NCBI GenBank assembly: GCA_964019135.1
Contig: OZ025260.1
Coordinates: 34,466,254-34,530,253, forward strand
DNA length: 64,000 nt
Direction: 5' to 3'
Origin: Arenicola marina
Lineage: Eukaryota > Annelida > Polychaeta > Arenicolidae
A model generated the notes under the pieces. That model made no database searches. It saw nothing but the letters and a program-made list of their open reading frames with translations, and was not told the origin of the DNA. Numbering within the stretch: the stretch's first letter is position 1; the number at the start of each line of letters is the position of its first letter. The translations under genes and the position numbers were made by a program. Of this stretch, positions 22,734 through 32,882 are shown piece after piece.

Positions 22734-24127
22734 GGTGTTTGACGGCCGGTATATACCTTCCCGTCGCTGCCATCTGTGCTCTGTCATTGTGAGATGTTAA
22801 CGGTGTTTGACGGCCGGTATATACCTTCCCGGCGCTGCCATTTGTGCTCTGTCATTGTGAGATGTTAACGGTGTTTGACGGCCGGTATATACCTTCCCGT
22901 CGCTGCCATTTGTGCTCTGTCATTGTGAGATGTTAACGGTGTTTGACGGCCGGTATATACCTTCCCGTCGCTGCCATCTGTGCTCTGTCATTGTGAGATG
23001 TTAACGGTGTTTGACGGCCGGTATATACCTTCCCGTCGCTGCCATCTGTGCTCTGTCATTGTGAGATGTTAACGGTGTTTGACGGCCGGTATATACCTTC
23101 CCGTCGCTGCCATCTGTGCTCTGTCATTGTGAGATGTTAACGGTGTTTGACGGCCGGTATATACCTTCCCGTCGCTGCCATTTGTGCTCTGTCATTGTGA
23201 GATATTAACGGTGTTTGACGGCCGGTATACACCTTCCCGTCGCTGCCATTTGTGCTCTGTCATTGTGAGATGTTAACGGTGTTTGACGGCCGGTATATAC
23301 CTTCCCGTCGCTGCCATTTGTGCTCTGTCATTGTGAGATGTTAACGGTGTTTGACGGCCGGTATATACCTTCCCGGCGCTGCCATTTGTGCTCTGTCATT
23401 GTGAGATGTTAGCGGTGTTTGACGGCCGGTATATACCTTCCCGTCGCTGCCATTTGTGCTCTGTCATTGTGAGATGTTAGCGGTGTTTGACGGCCGGTAT
23501 ATACCTTCCCGTCGCTGCCATTTGTGCTCTGTCATTGTGAGATGTTAACGGTGTTTGACGGCGGGTATATACCTTCCCGTCGCTGCCATTTGTGCTCTGT
23601 CATTGTGAGATGTTAACGGTGTTTGACGGCCGGTATATACCTTCCCGGCGCTGCCATTTGTGCTCTGTCATTGTGAGATGTTAGCGGTGTTTGACGGCCG
23701 GTATATACCTTCCCGTCGCTGCCATTTGTGCTCTGTCATTGTGAGATGTTAGCGGTGTTTGACGGCCGGTATATACCTTCCCGTCGCTGCCATTTGTGCT
23801 CTGTCATTGTGAGATGTTAACGGTGTTTGACGGCCGGTATATACCTTCCCGTCGCTGCCATTTGTGCTCTGTCATTGTGAGATGTTAACGGTGTTTGACG
23901 GCCGGTATATATACCTTCCCGGCGCTGCCATTTGTGCTCTGTCATTGTGAGATGTTAACGGTGTTTGACGGCCGGTATATACCTTCCCGTCGCTGCCATT
24001 TGTGCTCTGTCATTGTGAGATGTTAACGGTGTTTGACGGCCGGTATATACCTTCCCGTCGCTGCCATTTGTGCTCTGTCATTGTGAGATGTTAACGGTGT
24101 TTGACGGCCGGTATATACCTTCCCGGC
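22734..24127. repeat. 68-bp minisatellite array, ~20.5 copies
   Basis: Nearly identical 68-bp units: GGTGTTTGACGGCCGGTATA, TACCTTCCCG, (T/G)CGCTGCCAT, (C/T)TGTGCTCTG, TCATTGTGAG, ATGTTAAC. Differences are confined to a few shared positions, and one unit near 23908 has an extra TA, so the array is young or recently homogenised. It starts and ends abruptly; the last partial unit stops at CTTCCCGGCGCCGCC. No coding function is apparent. Confidence 0.95.
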
Positions 24128-27100
24128 GCCGCCTTTGATGGCACACGTGCTATGATCTAGTAATGGAATATTGCAATCAACTCCAATCGCCCGCAAATCA
24201 TTTCGGTATTTAGAAATCGCGACCTTTAACGCTGAGCGTCCTCGGGGAGTCGCTAACTTTCCTTTTTGCCAGCACTTTGGGCTGTGGTTCCTTGTCCTTT
24301 TTTTCGTTTGAAGAAACAGCGGCGCAGAGAGCGTGTTAGAAACAATAGAAGCTGTAATACCGCGAGATCCCGCTCCCGAGTTCCCACAGCTAAATACCGT
24401 GCGCAGACCTGACTCTATGGAGATCACGGGGTGGCCTGGCGATGTCAATACGCTGCTTAATCACCAAGCACCCTTTGCATTGATTACGTCTGTTATGGGT
24501 TAAGCCAAGTCCTAGCTGACGGACACTGCCGCCGTTCATTCAAAAGCTCTTTCTTTGTGGAACATCAGTTTTATTTTCTATTACATCGTTGAATGTTCGC
24601 TACTGTACAGAGACAAAGAATTTATGTTATTGCCATAATTTTGTTGTACATGTAGCCTTTCAAGTGCTGATTATTCTGTATTTTCGAACTTCCTATGTCT
24701 GTTTTTGTACTGGTCCAGTGAAAAGGGCGAAATGCGGGTTTATGTGGATTTTATGAGCCTGGGTAAAAGTTTGATGATTACGAGTAGTAGAAAACTTGGG
24801 TCGCGACTCAACAAAGCAGCAATTGTGAGACGATCGACTGGATATTGACTATGTGAAGCCTTTCGGCAGTCTTGATTAGTTCCGGTTGAAATGCATGGGC
24901 TTTCCACTTCCTGGTGAAGTGAGTGCGTTCTGAAGTGACTTCTCTGGTTTTCACACCACACCACTCCAACGATCGAGGGGACCACATGAAGCAGGATCGA
25001 CAGTTTTACAGAACTGGAATGCGTCACTGAGACTTTCGGGGTCATGCACCCAAAGTCGTTCTAGCATTGCGAGTGCTTCGTTTGTAATTGCGCAGTTAAA
25101 TATGACTTGGAATAGCTTTGTTGTGGGGTTTACAATGATGATGTGGCAGCTTCTGACATTCAACGAGGAAGTGTATTAAAACGGGAGACATTTGAGGAAC
25201 AGTTTCAGTTTGTGACCCTACAGGCCTTGCTAATTTAGTTGTACACACGGGGTTATGAACTGTCTTTGCACGATTAGAGGCATAGTTATGATCACATCGG
25301 GTCACACACTTGCTGCTCATTAAAATAGAATAGAATAGGTACCCATGAACAATGAGACAGACAGCCCTGTGTAATGCGGAAAAATGAAATAGATCGAAGG
25401 ATGAAACGGCTTGAGACCCAATTTGGGTTTGAACCCGCAAGTGGTTGTGGCGAATACGCTACCTGTCAAGCACAGTGACTTCACATCTTGACTGCGGCGT
25501 TAAAGTGTGAACGTTATATTGTTATTTTTATATTGCTTTCTTCCTCTGGGATGACACTTAGACCCCCCCCCCCCGTCACCCCCACCATCGGGCAATTTGA
25601 CATTATTATTGTTGGATCATCTACCTTGACTACATAAAACTTTTCCTCATCTGATCTCTTCAAAGCGAGAGAATATCACACAAATATATGCGACTTAAAC
25701 GTCTTATCCTTGAAACCGTTTATTAAAACCTAACGAGAGCCAACAAATTGTTAAAGTTAGTTAGTAGGACACTTTCTCGTCAAATATAGTCCATAATGTG
25801 TTTTATTGTTCAATTGGTTCAATGAATAACAAACTAGATATAACCAGTTGACCGCGAAGCCATTTCTGTCATCGTGCTTCCGGCTGAGCTGTCGGAGCGC
25901 CCTGTTTACGCCGCCGTTACTAAGCAACACCCGTGACGACCATCACCATGCATTGATAAACAGCTGATAGCCAAGTGTACAATATTCATGAATATGAATG
26001 GCAAACACGTGTGCGGGGAGGACCAGCAAACTAATATAAGGAGATCTCGGGGCGCGAACGGCGACAGCGTGGCTACTTCGGCTCTTATTGCAGACCTCCG
26101 TGGTCGCGTTTGATGGCGGGTGGGGGTGACGGGGGGAGAGAGAAGTGGTGATGAGGGTAGGGGTGATCGGGTAAGGGTGGTGTGTATATATGTAACTGCT
26201 AGCCATGGTGGTCCCGCTAGACACTTGGCCTGCGTAGCGTCATCCTTTAATAATGCAAGGCTTGAGGATGCCAGGTCCGGGCTCGGCCCGGCTCGTTAAC
26301 ATGTGCCTTAGTCTCGCACGGGTCTGTCGTTTGATGCCAGAATCCCTCTCCTGTGAAGCCCCCTCATGGCCTACAAGACACTCCGGTCACTGTAATGATG
26401 ACGACGCGGGCTCCTAACACTCTAGCACGGTCGGCCATTGACGAAAAATGCATATTCTTGGTTTGTTATATGACCCGTGCGTGCTGGCGTCCTAGGCTTC
26501 CAGTCCTCGGCAATTAATTACCCAGTGGGAGATTAAACTAGGATCATGGAAAATACGGTGGCTTATTAATTTACTGTTAATGCGGATTGGAACAAAAATA
26601 ATGTTATCCCCAGTTAAATCATGCATTGCGAATACAAAAGTGGTAAACACTTCAGATATCATATATTGGTGAAGACAATCAGATATCATATATGTATACA
26701 CGTATATGTATATATATTAATACTTGTTTACTTTATATTTATATAGCATGCAATGAGATATATATAGGCAGCAAAACACAGGGCGGTGAGAAAGATTAAG
26801 GGAATCGAAATTGTATGATGGGGAGGGGCGGGGGGGGGTGGGGCAGATTACCCGATATGAAACGCCAAATGTCGCCCAATTAACTTAACCGGAAGTGACG
26901 GAGCTGCGCTGCGGCAGGTGCGCTTTGAACCTTTCATCATTACGCAACAACTCCATCGCCATGACGCCCGCGGTTTCCAGTAATGAACAAAACATTCCCC
27001 TGCCCCTGCGATCCCTAATTGTCACGGAACGGCAGATGCGTTGGCCATTGATTCTCGGCCTGTTCGATTGTTAGCCCCCCTCCCCCCTCCCGCTCTGGCC

Positions 27101-27157
27101 GATGGCATGCGAACGCTTCTAGTTCCTTCCAATTCGCCTGCGTAGGAGTCGAGTAGG

Positions 27158-27377
27158 CCACGTGGGACATGGTGCCATACCACGTGGGACATGGTTCCAT
27201 ACCACGTGGGACATGGTACAATACCACGTGGGACATGGTACCATACCACGTGGGACATGGTACCATACCACGTGGGACATGGTACCATACCACGTGGGAC
27301 ATGGTTCCATACCACGTGGGACATGGTACCATACCACGTGGGACATGGTACCATACCACGTGGGACATGGTACCATA
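27158..27377. repeat. 22-bp minisatellite, 10 copies, CACGTG in each
   Basis: Ten exact-length units of 22 bp starting at 27158, 27180, 27202 and so on to 27356. Each unit contains CCACGTGG, a palindrome with the canonical E-box CACGTG, then GACATGG and usually the palindrome GGTACC. Only the base after ATGG and its neighbours vary (GGTGCC, GGTTCC, GGTACA). The fixed spacing equals about two helical turns, so all E-boxes face the same side of the DNA. Reading frames on both strands through it are artefacts. Confidence 0.95.
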
Positions 27378-28374
27378 CGCCTTAGGAGATCCACAGAGTA
27401 CACTTCATGCTCTTCCTCAGCAACCTACAACGTTGATTAATAATAAATATTTTGATATCTGCGTGTGATTAATCCGCGTCTCGACGGGGACCGCAATATA
27501 AGAAAGAACTCGTCCAATAAACTTATGTTATCAATCAAGGTATCTCAGTCATTATATATTTATTCCACTTCAGGGAAGATCTATTGCGATATATTAGTTT
27601 TGTTCCGATGTTGTGACCGTAGTTAGGTCGTCTTCCCTGTTGTTTCGTCTTGTGATTAATAACAATCGAGACACCCCGAATATCGCTCAGTGGAATCTGT
27701 TGTTTGCCGCTCGCATGTAAGACAAAAAATGCCCTGGAATCAGATATTTTCAGATGGGTGGAGAGAAACATGTCTGCCTGCGCGTCGTGATGCGGTTGGC
27801 ACGTAATGATCGCCTTTCCCATTAGGATGCCACTTGTGGGCCCCGTAAAACTGGCCTCGGCAAACACCGGTGGAGAGTGGTACTCGGTGTTTGCGTCGGA
27901 GTTTTAATACCTTTGTCTAAGGTGCCATGGAGCGGGAATCGATATGTTAAATAGATAAAGCAATGTGAACCGCCTCCTTGGACACACGTGGGAGGGGAGG
28001 ATGGAGAGTGGTGGGGGGGGGGGGGGTCGGAGGTGTGGGGGGGGGGCAAGCTTCTGAGCAACGAAACCATGGCCACTTGTAAAACGTCTTATGTTGTTCA
28101 GTGATGTTGAGGAGGTGGACTATTTTCTTTTGCGTTCTAGGTATCGCCTGTCTGTATTGTTGCCATGGGGATGGGCATTACGTGGTGGAAGTGTGATTCT
28201 AACGAGGCAATCTGTATGCTGGCGTCGTACAGTAAAACTGTCATAGCTAGCAATTGGCCTTGGCAACCACGCTAATGATGGGTGTACATTTCAGCTGTTG
28301 CTAGTACATCAGAGCAATCATCATCAAAGCTAGCGTACCTAATATTGCTAAACCATGGGAGTCGGCTAAGTCTT

Positions 28375-28505
28375 ATGTACCACTTGTGCAAATATCCATG
28401 TTTGTGCAGGATAAATAAATGTCTTTTTTGGCAAAGAGTGGAGAGTTACTTCCGGAGACATGCCTCCTATTTACCTTGACCCTTGCTATTGTAGTGCTAT
28501 GCCTT
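28375..28505 (+). mobile_element. SINE 3' fragment (family B)
   Basis: Contains TGCAAATATCCATG, TTTGTGCAGGATAAATAAATG, then TCTTTTTTGGCAAAGAGTGG and a CTATTTACCTTGACCC stretch (written in parts). The same order of blocks is found downstream of the 62-bp array at 49007-49140, so both are copies of one dispersed element. The tRNA-like head is not clear here. Confidence 0.6.
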
Positions 28506-28874
28506 TCAGGTTAAAGGTTATTAGCGTCGTTATTAAACGTCTTGCTTATTATAAACAAATCAATCCGTGTCCATATTTGACCTACGTTGACGTTCACCGC
28601 GGTAGCAACTTGTTCATGTTAACATTGACCTCTGTGTGAAAGTAGAGCTCAGTTAGCGTTCTAATGAATCACTCATTGACCTAGTGACACGGTGTTGGGC
28701 CGACCTGCATCAAAAGTGTTCTGTGTTGGTGTGGATCTCCACTGCGATCTTGACCTATAGTAGTGAGTTTAGCTCAGTTCAAATTTGTTATATGTGGGCC
28801 TTAACCTAAGGGACTGACTTTTAATCTTGACTGTCTGTGTTTTATCACGTATCAAACGCACCCCCTTCTTACAG

Positions 28875-29011
28875 ATAACGATGACGTCAAGAGAACGACC
28901 TTGAGGGAGGTCAGAGTCCTTCGCTCCTTAAAGCAAGAAAACATTGTCGATTTACGTGAAGCGTTCAGACGAAAGGGTCGATTGTACCTCGTTTTCGAAT
29001 ATGTCGATAGG
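28875..29011 (+). CDS. CDKL5: CDKL5-like kinase, helix-C exon
   Basis: A 137-nt exon with acceptor CTTCTTACAG and donor GTACGT. It completes the codon split after the previous exon (G|AT, Asp) and ends in phase 0. It encodes the helix-C segment [18 protein letters not shown], whose Glu pairs with the VAIK lysine, then [20 protein letters not shown] covering beta-4, beta-5 and the hinge. LKQENIV and LYLVFEYV match human CDKL5 closely, and the intron positions are the same. No frameshift. Confidence 0.93.
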
Positions 29012-29419
29012 GTACGTATCACTATGGAAACCTTTCGTCTTTGCTTGTCTTGTAAGAATAATTTTGTAAATGTATGAGTATTAAATTAGAATAGCATTTC
29101 CCTAACTTGGCAACGAGCACGCATGGGGTAGAGGCGCTTATGAGCCTTTGCTTTTTGCAGAAAATGGACTGTATACATTTAGATAAAATGCCACGGATTT
29201 CGTTTGCGATAATATCGCTCAGCGCGTTTTTTGTTTCAACTGGAAATTAATGTGAATATCGTACACCTTTTGGCATCACCAGATCATCCAGATTTTCTGT
29301 TTTTTGTTTTTTATTCGGGTTACGAAGCTTATAGATGCAGATAAAAAATGTACAAAAACATATTTCGTTAAAAGAAAATTCAGTTACTTCATTTTAATTA
29401 GTCTTGATAAACGTTTCAG
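29012..29419 (+). other. CDKL5: Intron, 408 nt
   Basis: Phase-0 intron, GTACGT to CGTTTCAG. AT-rich and non-repetitive; nothing else is visible in it. Confidence 0.85.
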
Positions 29420-29540
29420 AACATGCTGGAGGTCTTGGAGGAGTTTCCCAATGGAGTGCCGCTAGAGAATACTCGCAGCTATGTCTTCCAACTATGTCAG
29501 GCCATTCACTGGTGCCACTCAAATGACGTCATTCATAGAG
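29420..29540 (+). CDS. CDKL5: CDKL5-like kinase, helix-D/E exon
   Basis: A 121-nt exon after acceptor GTTTCAG, ending at donor GTCAGT with one base of the next codon. It starts [14 protein letters not shown], the segment that separates CDKL5 from other CDKL kinases, and ends [13 protein letters not shown], the start of the catalytic HRD loop. The catalytic Asp codon itself is split by the intron (G|AC). Open reading continues into the intron to 29725, but the downstream exon in the correct phase shows where it stops. Confidence 0.93.
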
Positions 29541-29816
29541 GTCAGTACATGGTCGCTTTCAACAAGCACGTGCTGAGCGACCACGTGACGACTCGAGGTT
29601 TAGTGATGCAGTTTACTGATGGGGACTGCTTATCTTTCTGGATGAGGGCAAGATTTGTTTACTTATATGATGATGTCACATTTGTCACGGTGCTGAACAT
29701 GCTTATGCCGCATGGCAGTGCTTAATTTGTAGTTAGTTTTTTGTTCGGATTTTTTGTTGTTATATATTAATATTTTGGTTTACACTCAATTATTTCTTTC
29801 TTCGATTTTTCTTCAG
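29541..29816 (+). other. CDKL5: Intron, 276 nt
   Basis: Phase-1 intron, GTCAGT to TTTCTTCAG, splitting the catalytic Asp codon. No other feature. Confidence 0.85.
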
Positions 29817-29876
29817 ACATCAAACCTGAAAATCTTCTTATTGGCAATGATGACAGGCTGAAAATTTGTGACTTCG
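29817..29876 (+). CDS. CDKL5: CDKL5-like kinase, catalytic-loop to DFG exon
   Basis: A 60-nt exon (acceptor TTTTTCTTCAG, donor GTAAGT) with both ends in phase 1. Translation after the split Asp is IKPENLLIGNDDRLKICDF; the Gly of DFG is again split (G|GG). HRD-IKPEN is the catalytic loop with the Mg-binding Asn, and DF(G) starts the activation segment. All catalytic residues are present, so an active kinase is predicted. Confidence 0.94.
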
Positions 29877-30200
29877 GTAAGTCATTAATTGAAGGCATGA
29901 ATATGTCAGTTTAAGTAAACTAATTGGTTTGAATTTGTTAATAAATTATACGTTTTACCAATACCGACCCGCTCTCTTTTTAATGTTTTCACTTGTTAAA
30001 AGTGTTAACGTTTAATTAGTGTTTCATATATTTAATCACTTTTAATTTGTACTCATAAAATACACCCAAGCTTAAATAGTTCATGATGATTCAAGGAATA
30101 CCGGCTGTTATTGTCCGATCGTGTCACCTATGATTCATGGATAGGTTGGTGTGTGGAGCCAAGTTGGAGAACACAACTTATAAATATTCTATATTTGCAG
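29877..30200 (+). other. CDKL5: Intron, 324 nt
   Basis: Phase-1 intron, GTAAGT to ATATTTGCAG. AT-rich, no repeats seen. Confidence 0.85.
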
Positions 30201-30294
30201 GGTTTGCACGAAATGTACCAAGCAGTGAGAACAGCGGTAAATACACGGACTACGTGGCCACGCGCTGGTACCGGTCACCGGAACTCCTCCTCGG
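30201..30294 (+). CDS. CDKL5: CDKL5-like kinase, activation-loop exon
   Basis: A 94-nt exon with acceptor ATTTGCAG and donor GTAGGT, ending two bases into the Gly codon of LLLG. It encodes [14 protein letters not shown] and [17 protein letters not shown]. The activation motif is Thr-Asp-Tyr at 30245-30253; human CDKL5 has Thr-Glu-Tyr and human CDKL1-4 have Thr-Asp-Tyr. SPE is the APE-type motif that closes the activation segment. An in-frame TAG begins two bases past the exon end, so splicing is required. The following intron contains the 48-bp acceptor repeat. Confidence 0.94.
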
Positions 30295-32253
30295 GTAGGT
30301 CCACCACCGCGCAGGCGCAGGCACATGCAGGCACACGCATGTGTGGCGCGTCGCCATGCTGACTCACGTGCCATCACCATATGTGTGGGTCAAATATGAC
30401 AAGAAAATCCGCGGATTATTCATTGCAGATTTAATGAACTCTGAGCGGGGTCGCCTAGAAGCGGATATTGCGGAATATAACGTTAAGCTTCTTTCTGGCA
30501 TCGCCCATGGTAAAGCTGTGGCTATGCATGTATTCCTTCGGTTTCCCTTTGCAGCATAGACGTATTTTTCTATCGGTGCCCCAAGAAAGCCCATAGGCGA
30601 CTATTCTGTCCGTCCTTGCAGCGCCCCCTATGGTAAAGCTGTAGACATATATTCTGTCGGTCCTTGCAGCGCCCCCTATTGTAAAGCTGTAGACATATAT
30701 TCTGTCGGTCCTTGCAGCGCCCCCTATTGTAAAGCTGCAGACATGTATTCTGTCGGTCCTTGCAGCGCCCCCTATTGTAAGGCTGTATATATATATTATG
30801 TCCGTCCTTGCAGCGCTCCATATTCTAAAGCTGTAGACATATATTCTGTCGGTCCTTACAGCGCCCCCTATTATAAAGCTGTAGACATATATTCTGTCGG
30901 TCCTTAGAGCGCCCCCTATTGTAAGGCTGTATATATATATTATGTCCGTCCTTGCAGCGCTCCATATTCTAAAGCTGTAGACATATATTCTGTCGGTCCT
31001 TCCAGCGCCCCCTATTGTAAAGTTGTAGACATATATTCTGTCGGTCCTTACAGCGCCCCCTATTGTAAAGCTGTAGACATATATTATGTCCGTCCTTGCA
31101 GCGCTCTATATTCTAAAGCTGTAGACATATATTCTGTCGGTCCTTACAGCGCCCCCTATTGTAAAGCTGTAGACATATATTCTGTCGGTCCTTACAGCGC
31201 CCCCTATTGTAAGGCTGTATATATATATTATGTCCGTCCTTGCAGCGCTCCATATTCTAAAGCTGTAGACATATATTCTGTCGGTCCTTACAGCGCCCCC
31301 TATTGTAAGGCTGTATATATATATTATGTCCGTCCTTGCAGCGCCCCCTATTGTAAGGCTGTAGACATATATTCTGTCGGTCCTTGCAGCGCCCCCTATT
31401 GTAAAGCTGTAGACATATATTCTGTCGGTCCTTGCAGCGCCCCCTATGGTAAGGCTGTCGACATATATTCTGTCGGTCCTTCCAGCGCCCCCTATTGTAA
31501 AGCTGTAGACATATATTATGTCCGTCCTTGCAGCGCTTCATATTCTAAAGCTGTAGACATATATTCTGTCGGTCCTTGCAGCGCCCCCTATTGTAAAGCT
31601 GTAGACATATATTCTGTCGGTCCTTGCAGCGCCCCCTATGGTAAGGCTGTCGACATATATTCTGTCGGTCCTTCCAGCGCCCCCTATTGTAAAGCTGTAG
31701 ACATATATTATGTCCGTCCTTGCAGCGCTTCATATTCTAAAGCTGTAGACATATATTCTGTCGGTCCTTGCAGCGCCCCCTATTGTAAAGCTGTAGACAT
31801 ATATTCTGTCGGTCCTTGCAGCGCCCCCTATGGTAAGGCTGTCGACATATATTCTGTCGGTCCTTCCAGCGCCCCCTATTGTAAAGCTGTAGACATATAT
31901 TATGTCCGTCCTTGCAGCGCTCCATATTCTAAAGCTGTAGACATATATTCTGTCGGTCCTTACAGCGCCCCCTATTGTAAAGCTGTAGACATATATTCTG
32001 TCGGTCCTTGCAGCGCCCCCTATTGTAAAGCTGTAGACATATATTCTGTCGGTCCTTGCAGCGCCCCCTATTGTAAAGCTGTAGACATATATTCTGTCGG
32101 TCCTTGCAGCGCCCCCTATGGTAAGGCTGTCGACATATATTCTGTCGGTCCTTGCAGCGCCCGCTATTGTAAAGCTGTAGACATATATTCTGTCGGTCCT
32201 TGCAGCGCCCCCTATTGTAAAGCTGTAGACATATATTCTGTCGGTCCTTGCAG
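30295..32253 (+). other. CDKL5: Intron dominated by acceptor-repeat array
   Basis: Phase-2 intron of 1,959 nt. Only the first ~300 nt (30295-30598) are unique. They include a diverged, probably ancestral repeat copy at about 30498-30555 (GCCCATGGTAAAGCTGTGG then CCCTTTGCAG). The rest is the 48-bp array, whose last unit runs through the true acceptor CCTTGCAG (32246-32253). Confidence 0.9.
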
Positions 32254-32278
32254 CGCCCCCTATGGTAAGGCTGTCGAC
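30599..32278 (+). repeat. 48-bp array of splice acceptor plus exon start
   Basis: Thirty-five units spaced exactly 48 bp with no slippage. The acceptor AG precedes positions 30622, 30670 and so on to the authentic exon start 32254 (34 x 48 = 1,632). Each unit holds ACATATATTCTGTCGG, TCCTTGCAG (variants TACAG, TCCAG, TAGAG) and CGCCCCCTATGGTAAGG or TATTGTAAAG-type copies of the first 25 nt of the exon, then CTGT(A/C)GAC. The last unit is the real intron-exon junction and merges into the exon. In the kinase frame the unit reads [16 protein letters not shown]. Four-unit (192-bp) blocks recur (31350-31541, 31542-31733, 31734-31925). The minus strand is also open (248 codons, 31730-32476), which I regard as a shadow. 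Confidence 0.96.
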
Positions 32279-32443
32279 GTGTGGTCCATCGGGTGCATTC
32301 TGGGAGAGCTCAGCGATGGGCAGGCGCTGTTCCCCGGAGAGAGCGAGATCGACCAGCTCTACACCATCCAAAAGGTGCTCGGCACTCTGCCTCCTTACCA
32401 GATGGAACTCTTCCACAACAACCCCAGATTTAACGGACTCAAG
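32254..32443 (+). CDS. CDKL5: CDKL5-like kinase, helix-F exon
   Basis: A 190-nt exon; its first base completes the LLLG glycine (GG|C) and it ends in phase 0 at donor GTATGG. It reads [19 protein letters not shown], then [20 protein letters not shown], then [26 protein letters not shown] is the helix-F anchor of kinase subdomain IX. [16 protein letters not shown] and NPRFxGL match CDKL5 better than other CDKLs. Its first 25 nt are the sequence duplicated in the upstream array, so its start is ambiguous to the splicing machinery; 32254 is chosen because it reproduces the family's LLLGAPYGK without insertion. Confidence 0.94.
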
Positions 32444-32882
32444 GTATGGCATCATACTCTTGATAGTGGCACCCATAAATTGGGCTATATATATATATTT
32501 TGTGGCAAAGCTTTGTCATTTCCTCTGTTGAACGTTAAAATACTGGTTACTCTTTTGCCTCATGAAATAGCTTACATGTATTGCATCAGGTGATCGAACA
32601 TGAAGAAATGAAATTAAAGATTATAATTCGAATCCCCGGTTATAAAACATTATAATAACAGCTTGGTCAGGATGTAGCAGGATGCTTATTTCATCGTGCA
32701 GTTTATCCTGGGATGAAAATTAAGGTCCCAGCGCCGATCAGTGCAGCAGACCAGCTGGTCCTGGGTTCGAGTCCTGTGAGCTGGCGCCTGCACCCGGCCT
32801 CGGCGTCATCCGACCCCATTTTGTTGGGGCCATTTCTGCCCGCTATGCACAAATGTGGCCTAAAACATGTAAATGGTTTCAG
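32444..32882 (+). other. CDKL5: Intron, 439 nt, with SINE-like relic
   Basis: Phase-0 intron, GTATGG to GGTTTCAG. Between about 32715 and 32870 there is a tRNA-like B box (GGTTCGAGTCC, 32764-32774) followed by GAGCTGGCGCCTGCACCC and a unique body, probably a relic of another Pol III SINE. Its coding potential is nil. Confidence 0.65.

Larger units (their letters stand above)
15804..28874 (+). other. CDKL5: 13.1-kb intron loaded with minisatellites
   Basis: Phase-1 intron (GTACGG...TTCTTACAG) between the VAIK exon and the helix-C exon. Its 5' end runs into the 31-bp array only 67 nt after the donor. It also contains the 68-bp and 22-bp arrays, long G or C runs (15 G at 21502-21516, C run at about 25563, 14 G at 28013-28026), AT microsatellite at 26690-26770, and a SINE relic. 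The intervals 20956-22733, 24128-27157 and 27378-28374 hold no exon I can support. Confidence 0.85.

Noticed and set aside
24023..24448. Minus-strand ORF of 141 codons overlapping the end of the 68-bp array
   Set aside because: Partly repeat-encoded, no known motif, probably chance.
25395..25460. Minus-strand B-box-like GGGTTCAAACCC as a tRNA or SINE
   Set aside because: Only a B-box resemblance; no A box or shared body was clear.
29423..29725. 100-codon ORF treated as a separate gene
   Set aside because: It is the helix-D/E kinase exon read through its donor into the intron.
31730..32476. Minus-strand ORF of 248 codons with 16-residue repeats
   Set aside because: Antisense shadow of the 48-bp acceptor array and helix-F exon.
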